A DNA stretch of 64,000 nucleotides, taken from Thermodesulfobium narugense DSM 14796 (GTDB taxonomy: Bacteria > Thermodesulfobiota > Thermodesulfobiia > Thermodesulfobiales > Thermodesulfobiaceae). Numbering within the stretch: the first letter of the stretch is position 1; each line of letters starts with the position of its first letter. Under the pieces are notes generated by a model. The model saw only the letters and a program-made list of their open reading frames with translations, did not search any database and was not told the origin of the DNA. The stretch covers positions 1,093,421 through 1,157,420 of the forward strand of contig NC_015499.1 in NCBI RefSeq assembly GCF_000212395.1. The letters run 5' to 3'. Both the position numbers and the translations under genes were made by a program. Positions 35,631-45,411 of the stretch are shown in pieces.

Positions 35631-36872
35631 ATGAACAATTCATATATTGAAGAACAAAAAAAAGAATATATACGTCCTGTAACCCTTCTAAATAAAGAAA
35701 AATTCTATTTAGACCTGACAAATTTAAGATATACCATATCAGAACGAATAATAGATTTTAATACTACAGAAAATGATACAAATACTTCTTCGTTAAAATC
35801 TATACAAATACTTAACGCTTTTTTACAAGAATCTATACAGCTACTAATAAATTCAATTGTGTTATTTGAGCAAGGATACTTTGATTGTGCTTATTATTCT
35901 CTTAGGTCAGCTATTGAGTTGTCTACAACTATAATATTTTTAGTAGATATACCAGATAAAGAAAGGAAAAAATTTTTTGATAAGTGGAAAAAAGAAGAAA
36001 GATTCCCTATGTTAAGCTACATAAAAAAAGATTTGTTGAAAAACGATAATGTTTTTAAAGATATGTCAGATAAAATGGCCAACTTTTTTGAAAAAATTAA
36101 AAAGTTGCATCTGAAGTTAAATAAATGTGTACATAAACAAAGTTTCAAGTATTTTTATGTATCAAGAAATCAACCTATCAATTTACATAAATCTCAAGAT
36201 ATTTTTATAAAGAACTTCGAAGACCATCTGAAAAAGTGTATAGGCGTTGTGGCGGTTATGCGATTAGCAATAGATCCACTTCCTGTTTTACTGAAGGATG
36301 AAGAAATATTATATCGTTGCTTTGTTTCAATGACCATACCCTATAGCGACAAATTCATAGACGAATATATTGGGCAGAGTGTAATCGACGATTATAAAAA
36401 AACAAACATCTATCAAGAGAATTATAATTACTTTATTACCAAAGAAAAAAACAAAGCTGTATTTGATGTATTATACAGTAGTTATATTGATTCTCACAAA
36501 ATAGATGAAATTATGGCTCAATCACACTTACTGTCAAAAGATGCTATCATTTGTATCTCAATAGTAAAGGCATGTAATAATAAGATTCTAAGATTAGGCT
36601 CATTATTTAATTATTTTACTGATAAATATAAATTCAAAAAGAAATCAATGTGGCCTCCTCTTCCTTTTGAAATCCTTAAGAAATTTAACAATACAACCAA
36701 AAAAACTAATATTAACATGAAATATAACAATAGATATATCTCAACCTTTTTATTTAATAATGAATATTATTATGTTGAGCACAATAGAAAACTTACTGAT
36801 AATAATTTAATCAATATTAACAAAACTCTAACAGAAACTTTACATAAAATAAGCCTATCAAGCGATTCATAA
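35631..36872 (+). CDS. Hypothetical protein, possibly HEPN-like helical domain
   Basis: 413 residues, not recognised with confidence. The first 250 residues are helical and include QESIQLLINSIVLFEQGYFD and AYYSLRSAIELSTTIIFL, a pattern seen in DUF5677/HEPN-like proteins, where a helical bundle binds or cuts RNA. No clear R-x4-6-H catalytic motif is visible. The C-terminal half is Asn/Lys-rich without known signature. Very low GC content, isolated position between an IS and the 1270-residue protein, and strong SD suggest an acquired accessory gene. Confidence 0.5.
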   Translation: MNNSYIEEQKKEYIRPVTLLNKEKFYLDLTNLRYTISERIIDFNTTENDTNTSSLKSIQILNAFLQESIQLLINSIVLFEQGYFDCAYYSLRSAIELSTTIIFLVDIPDKERKKFFDKWKKEERFPMLSYIKKDLLKNDNVFKDMSDKMANFFEKIKKLHLKLNKCVHKQSFKYFYVSRNQPINLHKSQDIFIKNFEDHLKKCIGVVAVMRLAIDPLPVLLKDEEILYRCFVSMTIPYSDKFIDEYIGQSVIDDYKKTNIYQENYNYFITKEKNKAVFDVLYSSYIDSHKIDEIMAQSHLLSKDAIICISIVKACNNKILRLGSLFNYFTDKYKFKKKSMWPPLPFEILKKFNNTTKKTNINMKYNNRYISTFLFNNEYYYVEHNRKLTDNNLININKTLTETLHKISLSSDS

Positions 36873-37184
36873 TTAATAATATTATTAATATTATAATCAA
36901 ACATAAATTTAACAGGATATTTTCTAAATAAGTAATGTACAAATTTTTCTTTAAATGGATCAATATTGGCAATACAGAAGAAAATTTGAACCGGACAAAT
37001 GAACCATTGTCAATAAGAAATTTAAGTTGCATAATCTAAAATAATCAATTTCAGTTTATAAATTTCAGAATAGCTTAACTGTATCTAAAAGAATTTGAGG
37101 TTAATATTACATGTAAAAATTTTCATAAGATTGGACTTAGTCGAAGAAGTTACTTAAATAATATTTGATAATATGTTTAAATTC
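36873..37184. other. Non-coding spacer
   Basis: 312 AT-rich bases between two convergent accessory genes. Only short unconvincing open frames are present and no hairpin terminator or RNA gene is apparent. Confidence 0.4.
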
Positions 37185-40100
37185 CTACGTAAAAAAATCT
37201 AAATTCGTCTTTAAATTATTTCCAAATTTTGTATACCTCTCACTATCACTTATTATTCTATCCAATAACACCGCTGTTCTCGGATATTTGATTTTAAATT
37301 CACTAGCAGAAAGTTTAAACCTATCACGCTCTCTTTCATCACTTGTACCTAAAGGTTTTAAAACATTAGCCCTTTTGTTGAAAATCGTAACAGCAATGCT
37401 ATCTTCAAGATCAGCACTTTCAACCTCTTCTAATATTTCTCTAACAGCTTTGTGAGGCCAGTAACCATCTTCATCGAAAGAAGCATTGGACAAAATACTC
37501 CCTATTATAGAATCACAAAAACTTAGAATATTTTCTTGCTTACACATATCTCTTGCACGCTTCACCCAATTAATAAGCTTATCCTCATCAATATTTTCTC
37601 CAGTCTGACCAGGTAATTCTTCTATTAAATTAAATAAAGAAGGTATATTTTTTGCAAAATTTTTCATTTGATCGTCAGATAGACCTAAACGATTTTCTTT
37701 AATTGTAGTATCATATTTAGTTCTATTTATTAAAATTAAATAAACAAAAAACTCTGGGTCACTTAAAATTTTTTGTATTAAAGCTATTGGCTTGATTTTT
37801 AAATTGGTTTTGAATTTTGTAAAGTAAGAAATATAAGAACTTTCAAGGTATATTAATCTTTCCGGACTGATTTCAGAGCTTTTCTGAAGATAATTAAAAA
37901 TTATTTCTATGTTAGCCCCATTGATTCGACCAAATTGTATTAACTCAAAATTTTTTTTCGCTACTTGTTCAAGAATTTTCGCAAGAAAATCTTGATTAAA
38001 ACTGCATTTTAGATTTATATATAGATAGTAAGCTATAACATCTAAGGCGTCTATAGGCCTCTCGCTTTTTATTAATTTTTTTATACAGCTTTCTATATCT
38101 TCTTTTGAACTGCTAAATTGGTAGTAACAGTTCGTTACTTTCCAATAATTGTCTTCAATATCTTTTTGCAAATTTTGCATAAACGCTAAAACTTCCGGCT
38201 CTGGCGGAAGGCAAAGACAAAACTTTAGCCACTTATCATTGTTCCAAGAATCTTTATATTTTTCATAAGTACTCAGTAAATAATTTGAAATTTGTTTATA
38301 ATTTGCAAAAACAAAAGCTTTTGCAATATCGCTAAATTTTTTATCTTCAGAGTCAAGCCATTGAAGAACTTTATCTTCAATTTGATTAAAAAACGATAAT
38401 TTAGTCAATAATTGCCCAATTATATAACTTGAATTAATTTTTTCAGGCTCAGTCATTTTCCATTTAAGTCTTGTATTTCCACGAATATCAATCATTTTAA
38501 TAAGCTCTTGTATTCCCTCAAACCCTTTTCTATCCCAAATCTCCTGTAATGCTAGTTTTCTTTTATTTTCAATAATATCCTGATACATTGTTATATCAAT
38601 ATCAGGTTCACATATAAGTTCATATTCATATTTCTCGAAAAGAATTTTATTTTTAAGAATAGGATTATTATAAACTAATTTATTTATGAGATCATCAAAT
38701 ATTTTAATAATTTCTTTAGGAAATACCCGTACCGAACCATTATCTCTTTTTTGTTTACAAACTAATTTAAATAAACTTTCATAAATCATTGTTTTGTTTT
38801 CAAACAGCATTTCATCTATGTTTTTATATAACTTTTCGATTAAATCTAAGATGGTACTTTCTGTAAAAAACTCTAAATTTTCTATAAGATCTGCTATATA
38901 TTCTCCATCATTTTCATTTGCAAACTTCCAAATGCGATTAGCAATTCCAGAAATATAATATGAATAGTCATTGTTACTTACTGTAGGTTTCCAATCCTTA
39001 GCCCAATCTCTAAAGGATGGTTTTTGTAATTTTGTCGGAATTTCTAACGTAGGTTTTGGAAATAATGACAAAAGCAATCTCCACGTTATTTCTGGTTCTT
39101 TTTTTAAAAGCAAATCAAGAAGATCTAATTTCTCTTCCACTGTTAGCTTGGTTTGAGGATAGGATCCTAAAAAAATCATTCTTAGACTTTCAAAGGATTT
39201 ATTATCTACCTTATCGTCAGGATCTAATCTTGAAAGTCTTTCCAATATAAGAACAACTCGAGCTACATAGTCTTTGTTCCAGGATAATACTTCCAATGCC
39301 CAAAGGAGCCCTTCATATAAACTAACACTAGTAAAATCCTCTCTTTCATCAAACAATTCTTCTATAAATGTATTATCATCTCCCTTCAGTTTATTTTCTA
39401 TCATTTTAAGAAAAATATCTGGAGATGCTTCTGCAAAGTATAAGAGCAAACTTGATAAAGAATACCATGTTAAAAATGTGGAATCTTTTAATATTTTTTC
39501 TATCCAATTTGAAACTCTGTCTTCAATTAAATAAGTACCAATATTTTTTAGGACAGTATCTGTATAGACTGATAACATCACTAACATCTCTGCAATATTT
39601 TTCCTTAACATATTAGAATGAAGGAAAACCCGTTGTGAATCTGTCTCTTTTAAAATTTCAACAGCAATTTCCCCAAATTTCTCAATTATTTTAGTATCAA
39701 TATATGGGGAAAGCAATTTCCACATATCAAAACGGGATACTACCTGCCATTGCGTTCCAAATTTTCTTACAGGCGGGTCATCTTCTATTGACCACTTATG
39801 TAAACTTTTTTCAAGATCCTTATAAGACGCTCCAAATAATTCTTCTACCTCTTGTCTATCCCAATCGTTCCCTTCATCCCAAGCTCCAATTAATAAAGCT
39901 GTAATAAGAGAATAATCATCAGATTTAGCCCATTCAGGTTTTTTAACTTCTTTAAGCAAACGCCAAAGAGGCATTAAAAATCCTTTGGCATTAGAAACCA
40001 ATTCTTCAGCATTTTCCTTATAAATTCCCATTTCAATAAGTGCGTCAATTAAACTACCTCTATTTGGTCTTGGGAGTTCAAATTCAATGCCATTGCTTTG

Positions 40101-40997
40101 AAATTTTCTATTTGGATTTGATTCAGGTTTTATAACCCAGTGCCCTTTAGAAACTGCCAACTCCATATTTACAAGATCATCGAAAAAAGGAATTAAAATC
40201 AAGAAATTTTTGCTTTCAACTGCATAAGTCCATTCATTAGAATCCTTTATTATGAGAACTCGTGAAGATAACTCTTCAACTTTTGATATAGATGCTATAG
40301 CAAAAGCATATGCTTCATCCTTTGACATACCAAATATTTTTATTAATTGTGGCTCTGACTTTAAACTTTCTATTAAATTTCTTTCATATTCAAATCTTCC
40401 AGCTATAAAAAAATCTGGAGTTAACGAATATTTTGTTGTAATGCTCAATTCATCCCATACTTGCCATATATCAAACGCATTTTCTGGACGTTTATTTAAT
40501 CGTCTTGATAACCATCTGTGAACAGCCAAACATTGATGAAGCCATTCTGCCAAATCAACAGCATCTAAACATCTTACATCTTTCCACTTTTTTTCCTTCT
40601 TCTTTTCTTCTTCCCAATTAATCTTTTTATTAAATATGCGGTTAGTAACAAAAACAAAAGTAGAATTCGCTCTATCTTTATCATGCAGATCTTCTTCTGA
40701 TCTTTTTTTATAATCTTCATCTGCTTTTTGCTCTGGATTCTTGTTAGTCCCAATTTCCCAAAAAGATTTTCCTTCAGGAACAAAACTATTACCTTTCGCA
40801 ACTTCTAAAATACCATCAAATCCCATTAATGAAATACTGTCTCTAGACGGAAAGCGCATATATCGAATATATTTTGGATCAATACTTGCATAAATCAGGT
40901 TTTTTACCAACAAAGGTAATTCCTCTTGTGCTCTTCGAGGCTCCTTTTCAGACCAAAAAACTATATCGTTTGCATTCACATACCAACCACCGCTCAT
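37185..40997 (-). CDS. Large uncharacterised protein: nuclease-like N-terminus, degenerate NTPase, long helical repeats
   Basis: 1270 residues. Residues 40-155 resemble a widespread N-terminal module with MGFDGILEVAKG (D61), GKSFWEIGTNKN (E81) and KADEDYKKR, followed by NSTFVFVTNRIF and DVRCLDAVDLAEWL. The order of acidic and lysine residues is compatible with a PD-(D/E)xK-type nuclease fold, but I cannot prove it. Next, residues about 195-240 (FIAGRFEYERNLIESL, KIFGMSKDEAYAFA) look like an NTPase whose P-loop has lost the GKT, as in STAND-related proteins. The rest is an array of helical repeats suited to ligand or protein recognition. The overall design resembles Avs-like sensors without a working Walker A. 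No Shine-Dalgarno is seen before the ATG. Confidence 0.6.
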   Translation of the reverse strand: MSGGWYVNANDIVFWSEKEPRRAQEELPLLVKNLIYASIDPKYIRYMRFPSRDSISLMGFDGILEVAKGNSFVPEGKSFWEIGTNKNPEQKADEDYKKRSEEDLHDKDRANSTFVFVTNRIFNKKINWEEEKKKEKKWKDVRCLDAVDLAEWLHQCLAVHRWLSRRLNKRPENAFDIWQVWDELSITTKYSLTPDFFIAGRFEYERNLIESLKSEPQLIKIFGMSKDEAYAFAIASISKVEELSSRVLIIKDSNEWTYAVESKNFLILIPFFDDLVNMELAVSKGHWVIKPESNPNRKFQSNGIEFELPRPNRGSLIDALIEMGIYKENAEELVSNAKGFLMPLWRLLKEVKKPEWAKSDDYSLITALLIGAWDEGNDWDRQEVEELFGASYKDLEKSLHKWSIEDDPPVRKFGTQWQVVSRFDMWKLLSPYIDTKIIEKFGEIAVEILKETDSQRVFLHSNMLRKNIAEMLVMLSVYTDTVLKNIGTYLIEDRVSNWIEKILKDSTFLTWYSLSSLLLYFAEASPDIFLKMIENKLKGDDNTFIEELFDEREDFTSVSLYEGLLWALEVLSWNKDYVARVVLILERLSRLDPDDKVDNKSFESLRMIFLGSYPQTKLTVEEKLDLLDLLLKKEPEITWRLLLSLFPKPTLEIPTKLQKPSFRDWAKDWKPTVSNNDYSYYISGIANRIWKFANENDGEYIADLIENLEFFTESTILDLIEKLYKNIDEMLFENKTMIYESLFKLVCKQKRDNGSVRVFPKEIIKIFDDLINKLVYNNPILKNKILFEKYEYELICEPDIDITMYQDIIENKRKLALQEIWDRKGFEGIQELIKMIDIRGNTRLKWKMTEPEKINSSYIIGQLLTKLSFFNQIEDKVLQWLDSEDKKFSDIAKAFVFANYKQISNYLLSTYEKYKDSWNNDKWLKFCLCLPPEPEVLAFMQNLQKDIEDNYWKVTNCYYQFSSSKEDIESCIKKLIKSERPIDALDVIAYYLYINLKCSFNQDFLAKILEQVAKKNFELIQFGRINGANIEIIFNYLQKSSEISPERLIYLESSYISYFTKFKTNLKIKPIALIQKILSDPEFFVYLILINRTKYDTTIKENRLGLSDDQMKNFAKNIPSLFNLIEELPGQTGENIDEDKLINWVKRARDMCKQENILSFCDSIIGSILSNASFDEDGYWPHKAVREILEEVESADLEDSIAVTIFNKRANVLKPLGTSDERERDRFKLSASEFKIKYPRTAVLLDRIISDSERYTKFGNNLKTNLDFFT

Positions 40998-41073
40998 ATG
41001 TTATATTGTAATACTTTTGTAAAATATTATATACACATTAATTTATTCATAGCAAATAAACATTATTGTTCAA

Positions 41074-41111
41074 TAACGTACAGAATATCCAATTAGATTA
41101 TATATTCTGTA
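41074..41111. repeat. Dispersed palindromic repeat, copy 1
   Basis: TAACGTACAGAAT (41074-41086), 14 bases later TATATTCTGTA (41101-41111): a hairpin with ACAGAATA/TATTCTGT arms. The first 13 bases recur exactly at 50177-50189 next to an IS256-like remnant, so it may be a solo IS end. Confidence 0.55.
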
Positions 41112-41166
41112 AATTCACATTTTAACTGCTAGTGATACTATAAATTACCAATTTTTACAAAAGTTT

Positions 41167-42000
41167 TTATATTTCAAATACGCTACCAGCGCTTGCAAAG
41201 AAAAATCTATCTTTGAGCTTGTTATACAATTTTGCTCCAACTTCCATGCCCGTGCAATGAGAGGCACCCAATTTCTGTATATTGTATTTTTCTATTACTT
41301 CAAGGACACTATTAATCTGCTCTTGTGAAGCAAAGCCTAAGTGGGTTCCTCCTATTACAGCATATATTTCTTTTTTACCTGTTTTATTTATAAAGTGATT
41401 TAGAATATTTATTATGCCAGCGTGAGCACAACCCAATAGAACCACAAGACCTTTTGGCGTTTCTATAGCTAAAGAAAAATCATCCCAAATCTCATCTTGG
41501 ACCAAATCGCCATTGGCGTTTACAACTTTCATTTCTTTATCAATTTTCTCAAATTTTGTTTTACGTTCAACTTCTCCAGATGAAAAAATACCTTTTTCTA
41601 TCTCTGTAAATTCTTTATGAAAATTAAATTTAACGCCCAGACTTTCAAGATAAAATTGACTAAACGGAATACCTATATACCTTCTTGTATTGCCAATTGA
41701 CCAATATCTATTAGAAAATATGTCTGGATGTGAGTATGTTTCAATTGGGGCTTTAAATTTTAAAAGGTCTACAATACCACCTACATGATCGTAATGCCCA
41801 TGAGATATATACAAAAACTTTACACTGCTTAAATCTTTTTTTAAAGCAATCGAATTATTTAACAATGCCTTGCCTTGTCCAGTATCAAATAAAAAGTTGA
41901 AGTTAGGGGTTTCTACAAAAGCGCTAAAACCATGTTCCCCAATAATGTCAAATGGAAGCACTACGCTATTTTCGGCTAAAATAGTAGTTCTTAAATCCAT
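41167..42000 (-). CDS. MBL-fold metallohydrolase (RFA-P synthase / YycJ-like group)
   Basis: Metallo-beta-lactamase fold hydrolase of 277 residues. The dinuclear metal motif is intact: HGHYDH at H67, H69, D71, H72, with later ligands in LLGCAHAG and SHCTGMEVG. The domain layout and the CAHAG/GGTHL blocks match the group annotated as 7,8-dihydropterin-6-yl-methyl-aminobenzene-phosphate synthase-like, whose bacterial roles are mostly unknown. It is preceded by a ggaggcg Shine-Dalgarno. It stands alone in the accessory region and is not a beta-lactamase by sequence type. Confidence 0.8.
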   Translation of the reverse strand: MDLRTTILAENSVVLPFDIIGEHGFSAFVETPNFNFLFDTGQGKALLNNSIALKKDLSSVKFLYISHGHYDHVGGIVDLLKFKAPIETYSHPDIFSNRYWSIGNTRRYIGIPFSQFYLESLGVKFNFHKEFTEIEKGIFSSGEVERKTKFEKIDKEMKVVNANGDLVQDEIWDDFSLAIETPKGLVVLLGCAHAGIINILNHFINKTGKKEIYAVIGGTHLGFASQEQINSVLEVIEKYNIQKLGASHCTGMEVGAKLYNKLKDRFFFASAGSVFEI

Positions 42001-42220
42001 ATTGGCGCCTCCTTTTTGAATCTTTTAGAAATTTTTTGTAATATTTTTTGTTATAGCTAACAAAAGTAAAACCTACAAATATAAACTTAGCTGATCATGA
42101 AAATTAAAGTACACTCAAAATAACATAATATTTATAATTGAGAAAGTATAGAAAGAATGATTTCTAATGTGTAGAATAGAAGAGTTATTTTTTAGGTCAG
42201 ATATTAATTCAGATATTAAT

Positions 42221-43087
42221 TTAGAACATCTCCCTTATTTCATCTAAGTTTTGAACCTTGATAGTGGCTTTAAGTATTTTTCTTAACCTTTCCCTATCTT
42301 TTGTTTTTTTCACCATTAGTTTTATATCTCTTGGGACTTTATCAAATTTGGCTTCAATGGCATCTAAAAGTAAATCCTGGGCTTCAATAATCATACCCTC
42401 TATTTTACCTTTCTCCATACCTTTCTCCATACCTTCTAATAGTCCCTCTTCCTTACCTTTTTTAATGCCCTCTTCTCTTCCTTTTTCTATCCACTTCTCA
42501 ATTACAGGTGCCATCTTATCACCTCCTACAGTAGAGTCTAATATAGTTTTTATTTCTTCTTCTTCCAGGTCATTTACAGTTGTAATATACATCAAGTATA
42601 TCAAAAACTTGTCTAAATCTAAATCTTTTACGATATAGAGTATCTCAGAATATTTATTTAAGTCTTTGCCTAAAAATATGAATTTAAACAGCAATAATGC
42701 GCTTAGAAGACATTTGTTATTTATGTTAAGGCGAAATCTCTCTTCTTCAATTTTATTTGTGTCTATCAGGATATACTTAAAAGCAGGCAGATAATCTTTA
42801 TAGATATATTTTTCTTCAAATAGATCTGAAAAATCTATAGGTTTGTCCCAATTTGTTTTTCCGTGATAGAAAACTACTGGAATAATTGGCTCTATTGGCC
42901 TTTTGTTTTTCATATCCTCTTCCCATATTGCAAGCATATATGAGAGTATCTGGATATTACTAAAGCTTCCCGTCTCTGATTTGTGCTCCAGTAGATAATA
43001 CACCTGGGCTGAACTGGTCTTTGTCTGAAATCTAAAAGCTATGTCTAAATTAAACCTTTTATACTTCTTTGAAATCTTTTCCTGTGT
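42221..43087 (-). pseudogene. Rpn-family (PD-(D/E)xK) transposase-like nuclease, 5'-truncated by IS21
   Basis: C-terminal part of a recombination-promoting nuclease (RpnA/YhgA-like, PF04754 group). The frame is open from 43087 and reads FRFQTKTSSAQVYYLLEHKS, the core strand with the catalytic E-x-K-like residues. Then follow the conserved PVVFYHG block (about 100 residues on) and a charged repetitive tail (EEGIKKGKEEGLLEGMEKG). About 50-60 N-terminal residues that should hold the first part of the nuclease fold are missing. The frame begins exactly where the IS21-type end (TGTCAAGTGCAATCC, 43095 on) starts. A GTG at 43003 could still give a 260-residue product. Confidence 0.78.
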
Positions 43088-43147
43088 TTATATGTGTCAA
43101 GTGCAATCCTAAAATGCACCATTACGCGGCTCAAAACTGCACCACTT

Positions 43148-43924
43148 TTAGCTGTTAATTTCCTGTGAACTAAAGTCAATTAATCCTGCCTTTCTCTTCT
43201 GTCTTAGTCTATAACTATCTCCCTTGATGTTTATGATATAACTGTGATGAATAAGTCTATCTAGTATAGCTGTAGTTAAGCCTTCATCATTGTTGAAAAT
43301 CTCTTTCCATCTGATAAAAGAAAGATTTGTGGTTATTAATATAGAGCCCGTCTCATATTTCTTGTTAACTATCTGAAACAGTAGGTTTGATTGTTTCTCA
43401 TTGAGCTTAAAGTATCCAAACTCATCAATAATAAGCAGCCCTGTAAAATTTATAGACTTCTTTATGTATTGCTCCAGTCTATTTTGAGATAGTGCAGTAT
43501 CTATTTGTATAATCAAATCAGCCATTGTTACGAACTTTGTCTTTATCCTCTTCTGTGTAGCAGCATAACCTATAGCTACAGCAAGATGAGTTTTTCCTAC
43601 ACCAGGAGGCCCAATAAGGAGAATGTTTTTTGTCTCATCAATAAACCTCATTGATAGAACTTCATTTATCAGTGTTTTATCAACTGATGAAGATGAAAAA
43701 TCAAAGGTGTCTATAGTTTTTATCTTTGGAAAACCTGCAAACTTCAGCATAGTCTGTTTTGCTCTTTGATTTCTTGCTTCATATTCAGCTTCAAGCAGAA
43801 GACAAAGGAATTCAGCAAAGGATAAACTCTCTTTAGCTGCTTTATCTGCAAGAAAACTATAGTTTTCTAATATGCCCTTTAATTTTAGATTTATGCAGTA
43901 TTCTTCTATCCTTGAATTAAGCAT
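43148..43924 (-). CDS. istB: IS21-family helper ATPase IstB
   Basis: AAA+ ATPase of 258 residues that directs target choice of the IstA transposase. The Walker A is GPPGVGKTHLA, Walker B LLIIDEFGYF, and the sensor segment is ILITTNLSF. The full family length is present and the frame is undamaged. It overlaps the istA end by 8 bases. The neighbouring istA is truncated, so the protein may be made but has no partner from this copy. Confidence 0.92.
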   Translation of the reverse strand: MLNSRIEEYCINLKLKGILENYSFLADKAAKESLSFAEFLCLLLEAEYEARNQRAKQTMLKFAGFPKIKTIDTFDFSSSSVDKTLINEVLSMRFIDETKNILLIGPPGVGKTHLAVAIGYAATQKRIKTKFVTMADLIIQIDTALSQNRLEQYIKKSINFTGLLIIDEFGYFKLNEKQSNLLFQIVNKKYETGSILITTNLSFIRWKEIFNNDEGLTTAILDRLIHHSYIINIKGDSYRLRQKRKAGLIDFSSQEINS

Positions 43925-44634
43925 AGTTGTCTTCTCCTATTAAGAGCTTTTCATACTCAGAAAGGTTTGTGTAGTAAGGATGAAAGCTTTTGTCCATGTA
44001 AACTTCTTTCTTACTGTTTTTATTACTATCTTTAATATTATTTTTATTACTATCTTTTTCACTTACAAATAGATTATTTGGTACTTTACTTAAATAACTT
44101 AGTTCCTCTTTTAACATATCAAAGGGTTTTTTGTTTGTTGTTGCATGAATCCTGTTATTTGCACTGGTAAGCCAGGAAAATATATAGGCATTTAAGAGAT
44201 CTGGTGTTATATCTATTGGCGTATTCTTTAGCTTTGCCTTCAATGGTTTATAAAAGTTATTTTTTAGATATAGATTGAATCTTTCAACCTTTCCCTTGGT
44301 TTTAGCTCTGTAGGGCTTACATAGTTTTGGTATAAATAGACCTTTGGAAAAATCAAAAAATTTGTTGTTAAAGCCATGTTCATTTTGCCCATATTTATCT
44401 CTTTGAATTACTACAGATTTTAGGTTATCATAGAGTATAGTCTTTGGTATCCCGCCAAAGTAGTCAAACGCTTTTATGTGGCAGGATTGGAATGTGTCCT
44501 GCCACATGTTGTCTGTAAAGTAAACAAAAGCTGCTCTTGAATAGGATAAAACCATAACAAAAGCATAGATTGGCTTCTTTCCACTTCTAACAGTTGTCCA
44601 GTCAACTTGAGCTTGAAAGCCTTTATCTGTGAGG
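43917..44634 (-). pseudogene. istA: IS21-family transposase IstA, N-terminus missing
   Basis: Catalytic part of IstA. The frame starts at about 44630 (TDKGFQAQVDWTTVRSG), contains VDW with the first Asp, the block PKTILYDNLKSV with the second Asp and TKGKVERFN with the Glu, then the C-terminal domain. A stop codon precedes the frame near 44636 and the roughly 130-residue DNA-binding N-terminus is absent. A downstream ATG at 44555 could only give a product lacking the first Asp. Confidence 0.8.
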
Positions 44635-44642
44635 TGTTAAGG

Positions 44643-45342
44643 ATGGAAGACTGGGTAACAATAATTAATCTGAAGAAACGTAATCCAAGTATGGGAACAA
44701 GAAAGATTGCAAAGATTCTGGGAGTATCTCGCAATACTGTAAAAAGGGCTCTTAAGAGTGAAACCTATCCTTCCTATGAGCGGGAAAAGATGGTTTACAA
44801 GGAACTTGAACCATTTCATGAGTTTATCAAAGAGGCTTTTGTCTTTAAAAGACAACGAGTATCTGCAATCATATCTAACCTGAGATCTAAAGGCTACAAT
44901 GGCTCTAACATAGCTGTTTACCGTTACATTAATGAACATTTCAAAGAGTTAAAAGGATATTTCTACAAAAACATACGAACCATATGAAACATCTCTTGGT
45001 GAACAAATGCAATATGAAAGGAAAAGCAGAAAAACCATTTGACTTTATTGAGCACAACCTTATCAAAAATAATAATTTTTGATTCGTTTGAAGATTTTTA
45101 TTTTAAGCTGAAGAGATTTCAAGAGGAATTTAATAATCTTTATCACAGCACTATTAAGGGAGTCCCTAATCAGTTCTTTGAAATAGAGAACTTTTAATTT
45201 CTTGCCTGAAAAAGAGTTATTTTTATCATCATTTCTTGAATCAAGAAAAGTAACTTTAGATTGTCTAATAAGCTACAATGGTAACAGATATTCTGTACCG
45301 CATTATTTTTCAGGTAAAGAGGCTTGGGTTATGTGTGCTTAA
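44643..45342 (+). pseudogene. Second IS21-type istA remnant, opposite orientation, internally deleted
   Basis: Starts at ATG 44643 with an undamaged helix-turn-helix (GTRKIAKILGVSRNTVKRAL) and runs to a YETSLGEQMQYE segment after a frameshift near 44970. It then jumps to the C-terminal part: KGKAEKPFDFIEHNLI, HSTIKGVPNQF and the Mu-type C domain ISYNGNRYSVPHYF, in shifting frames, stop at 45340-45342. The central catalytic region is missing. It comes from a different IS21 lineage (longer, with Mu-C domain) than the minus-strand copy it abuts. Confidence 0.75.
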
Positions 45343-45359
45343 TATAAAAATGTTATTTA

Positions 45360-45368
45360 TGGTATAAT
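45360..45368 (+). promoter_or_regulatory. Extended -10 promoter of the RiPP precursor
   Basis: TGGTATAAT is a perfect extended -10 (TG-n-TATAAT) 43 bases before the precursor ATG. The -35 is poor (TTAATA at 45339), which is usual for extended -10 promoters. The predicted leader of about 35 bases ends in AAGGAGG. Confidence 0.7.
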
Positions 45369-45411
45369 ACTAATATTAATTAGAATAATCTAAATTTAAG
45401 GAGGTTGTGGG

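Larger units (their letters stand above)
43093..44640 (-). mobile_element. IS21-type element, one end and N-terminus of istA lost
   Basis: Contains istB and the C-terminal two thirds of istA. The intact end is near 43093-43140, with repeated short TGCA-containing motifs (GTGCAATCC, ATGCACCA, CTGCACCA) typical of the multiple transposase sites at IS21 ends. The opposite end is missing because the element stops at about 44636, where an oppositely oriented istA remnant begins. Confidence 0.75.

Noticed and set aside
41167..42000. Beta-lactamase
   Set aside because: The MBL motif is shared by many hydrolases; the other blocks match the RFA-P-synthase-like group.
43917..45000. Simple inversion of the istA 5' part
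   Set aside because: The plus-strand remnant also contains its own, different C-terminal domain further on, so it is a separate element.
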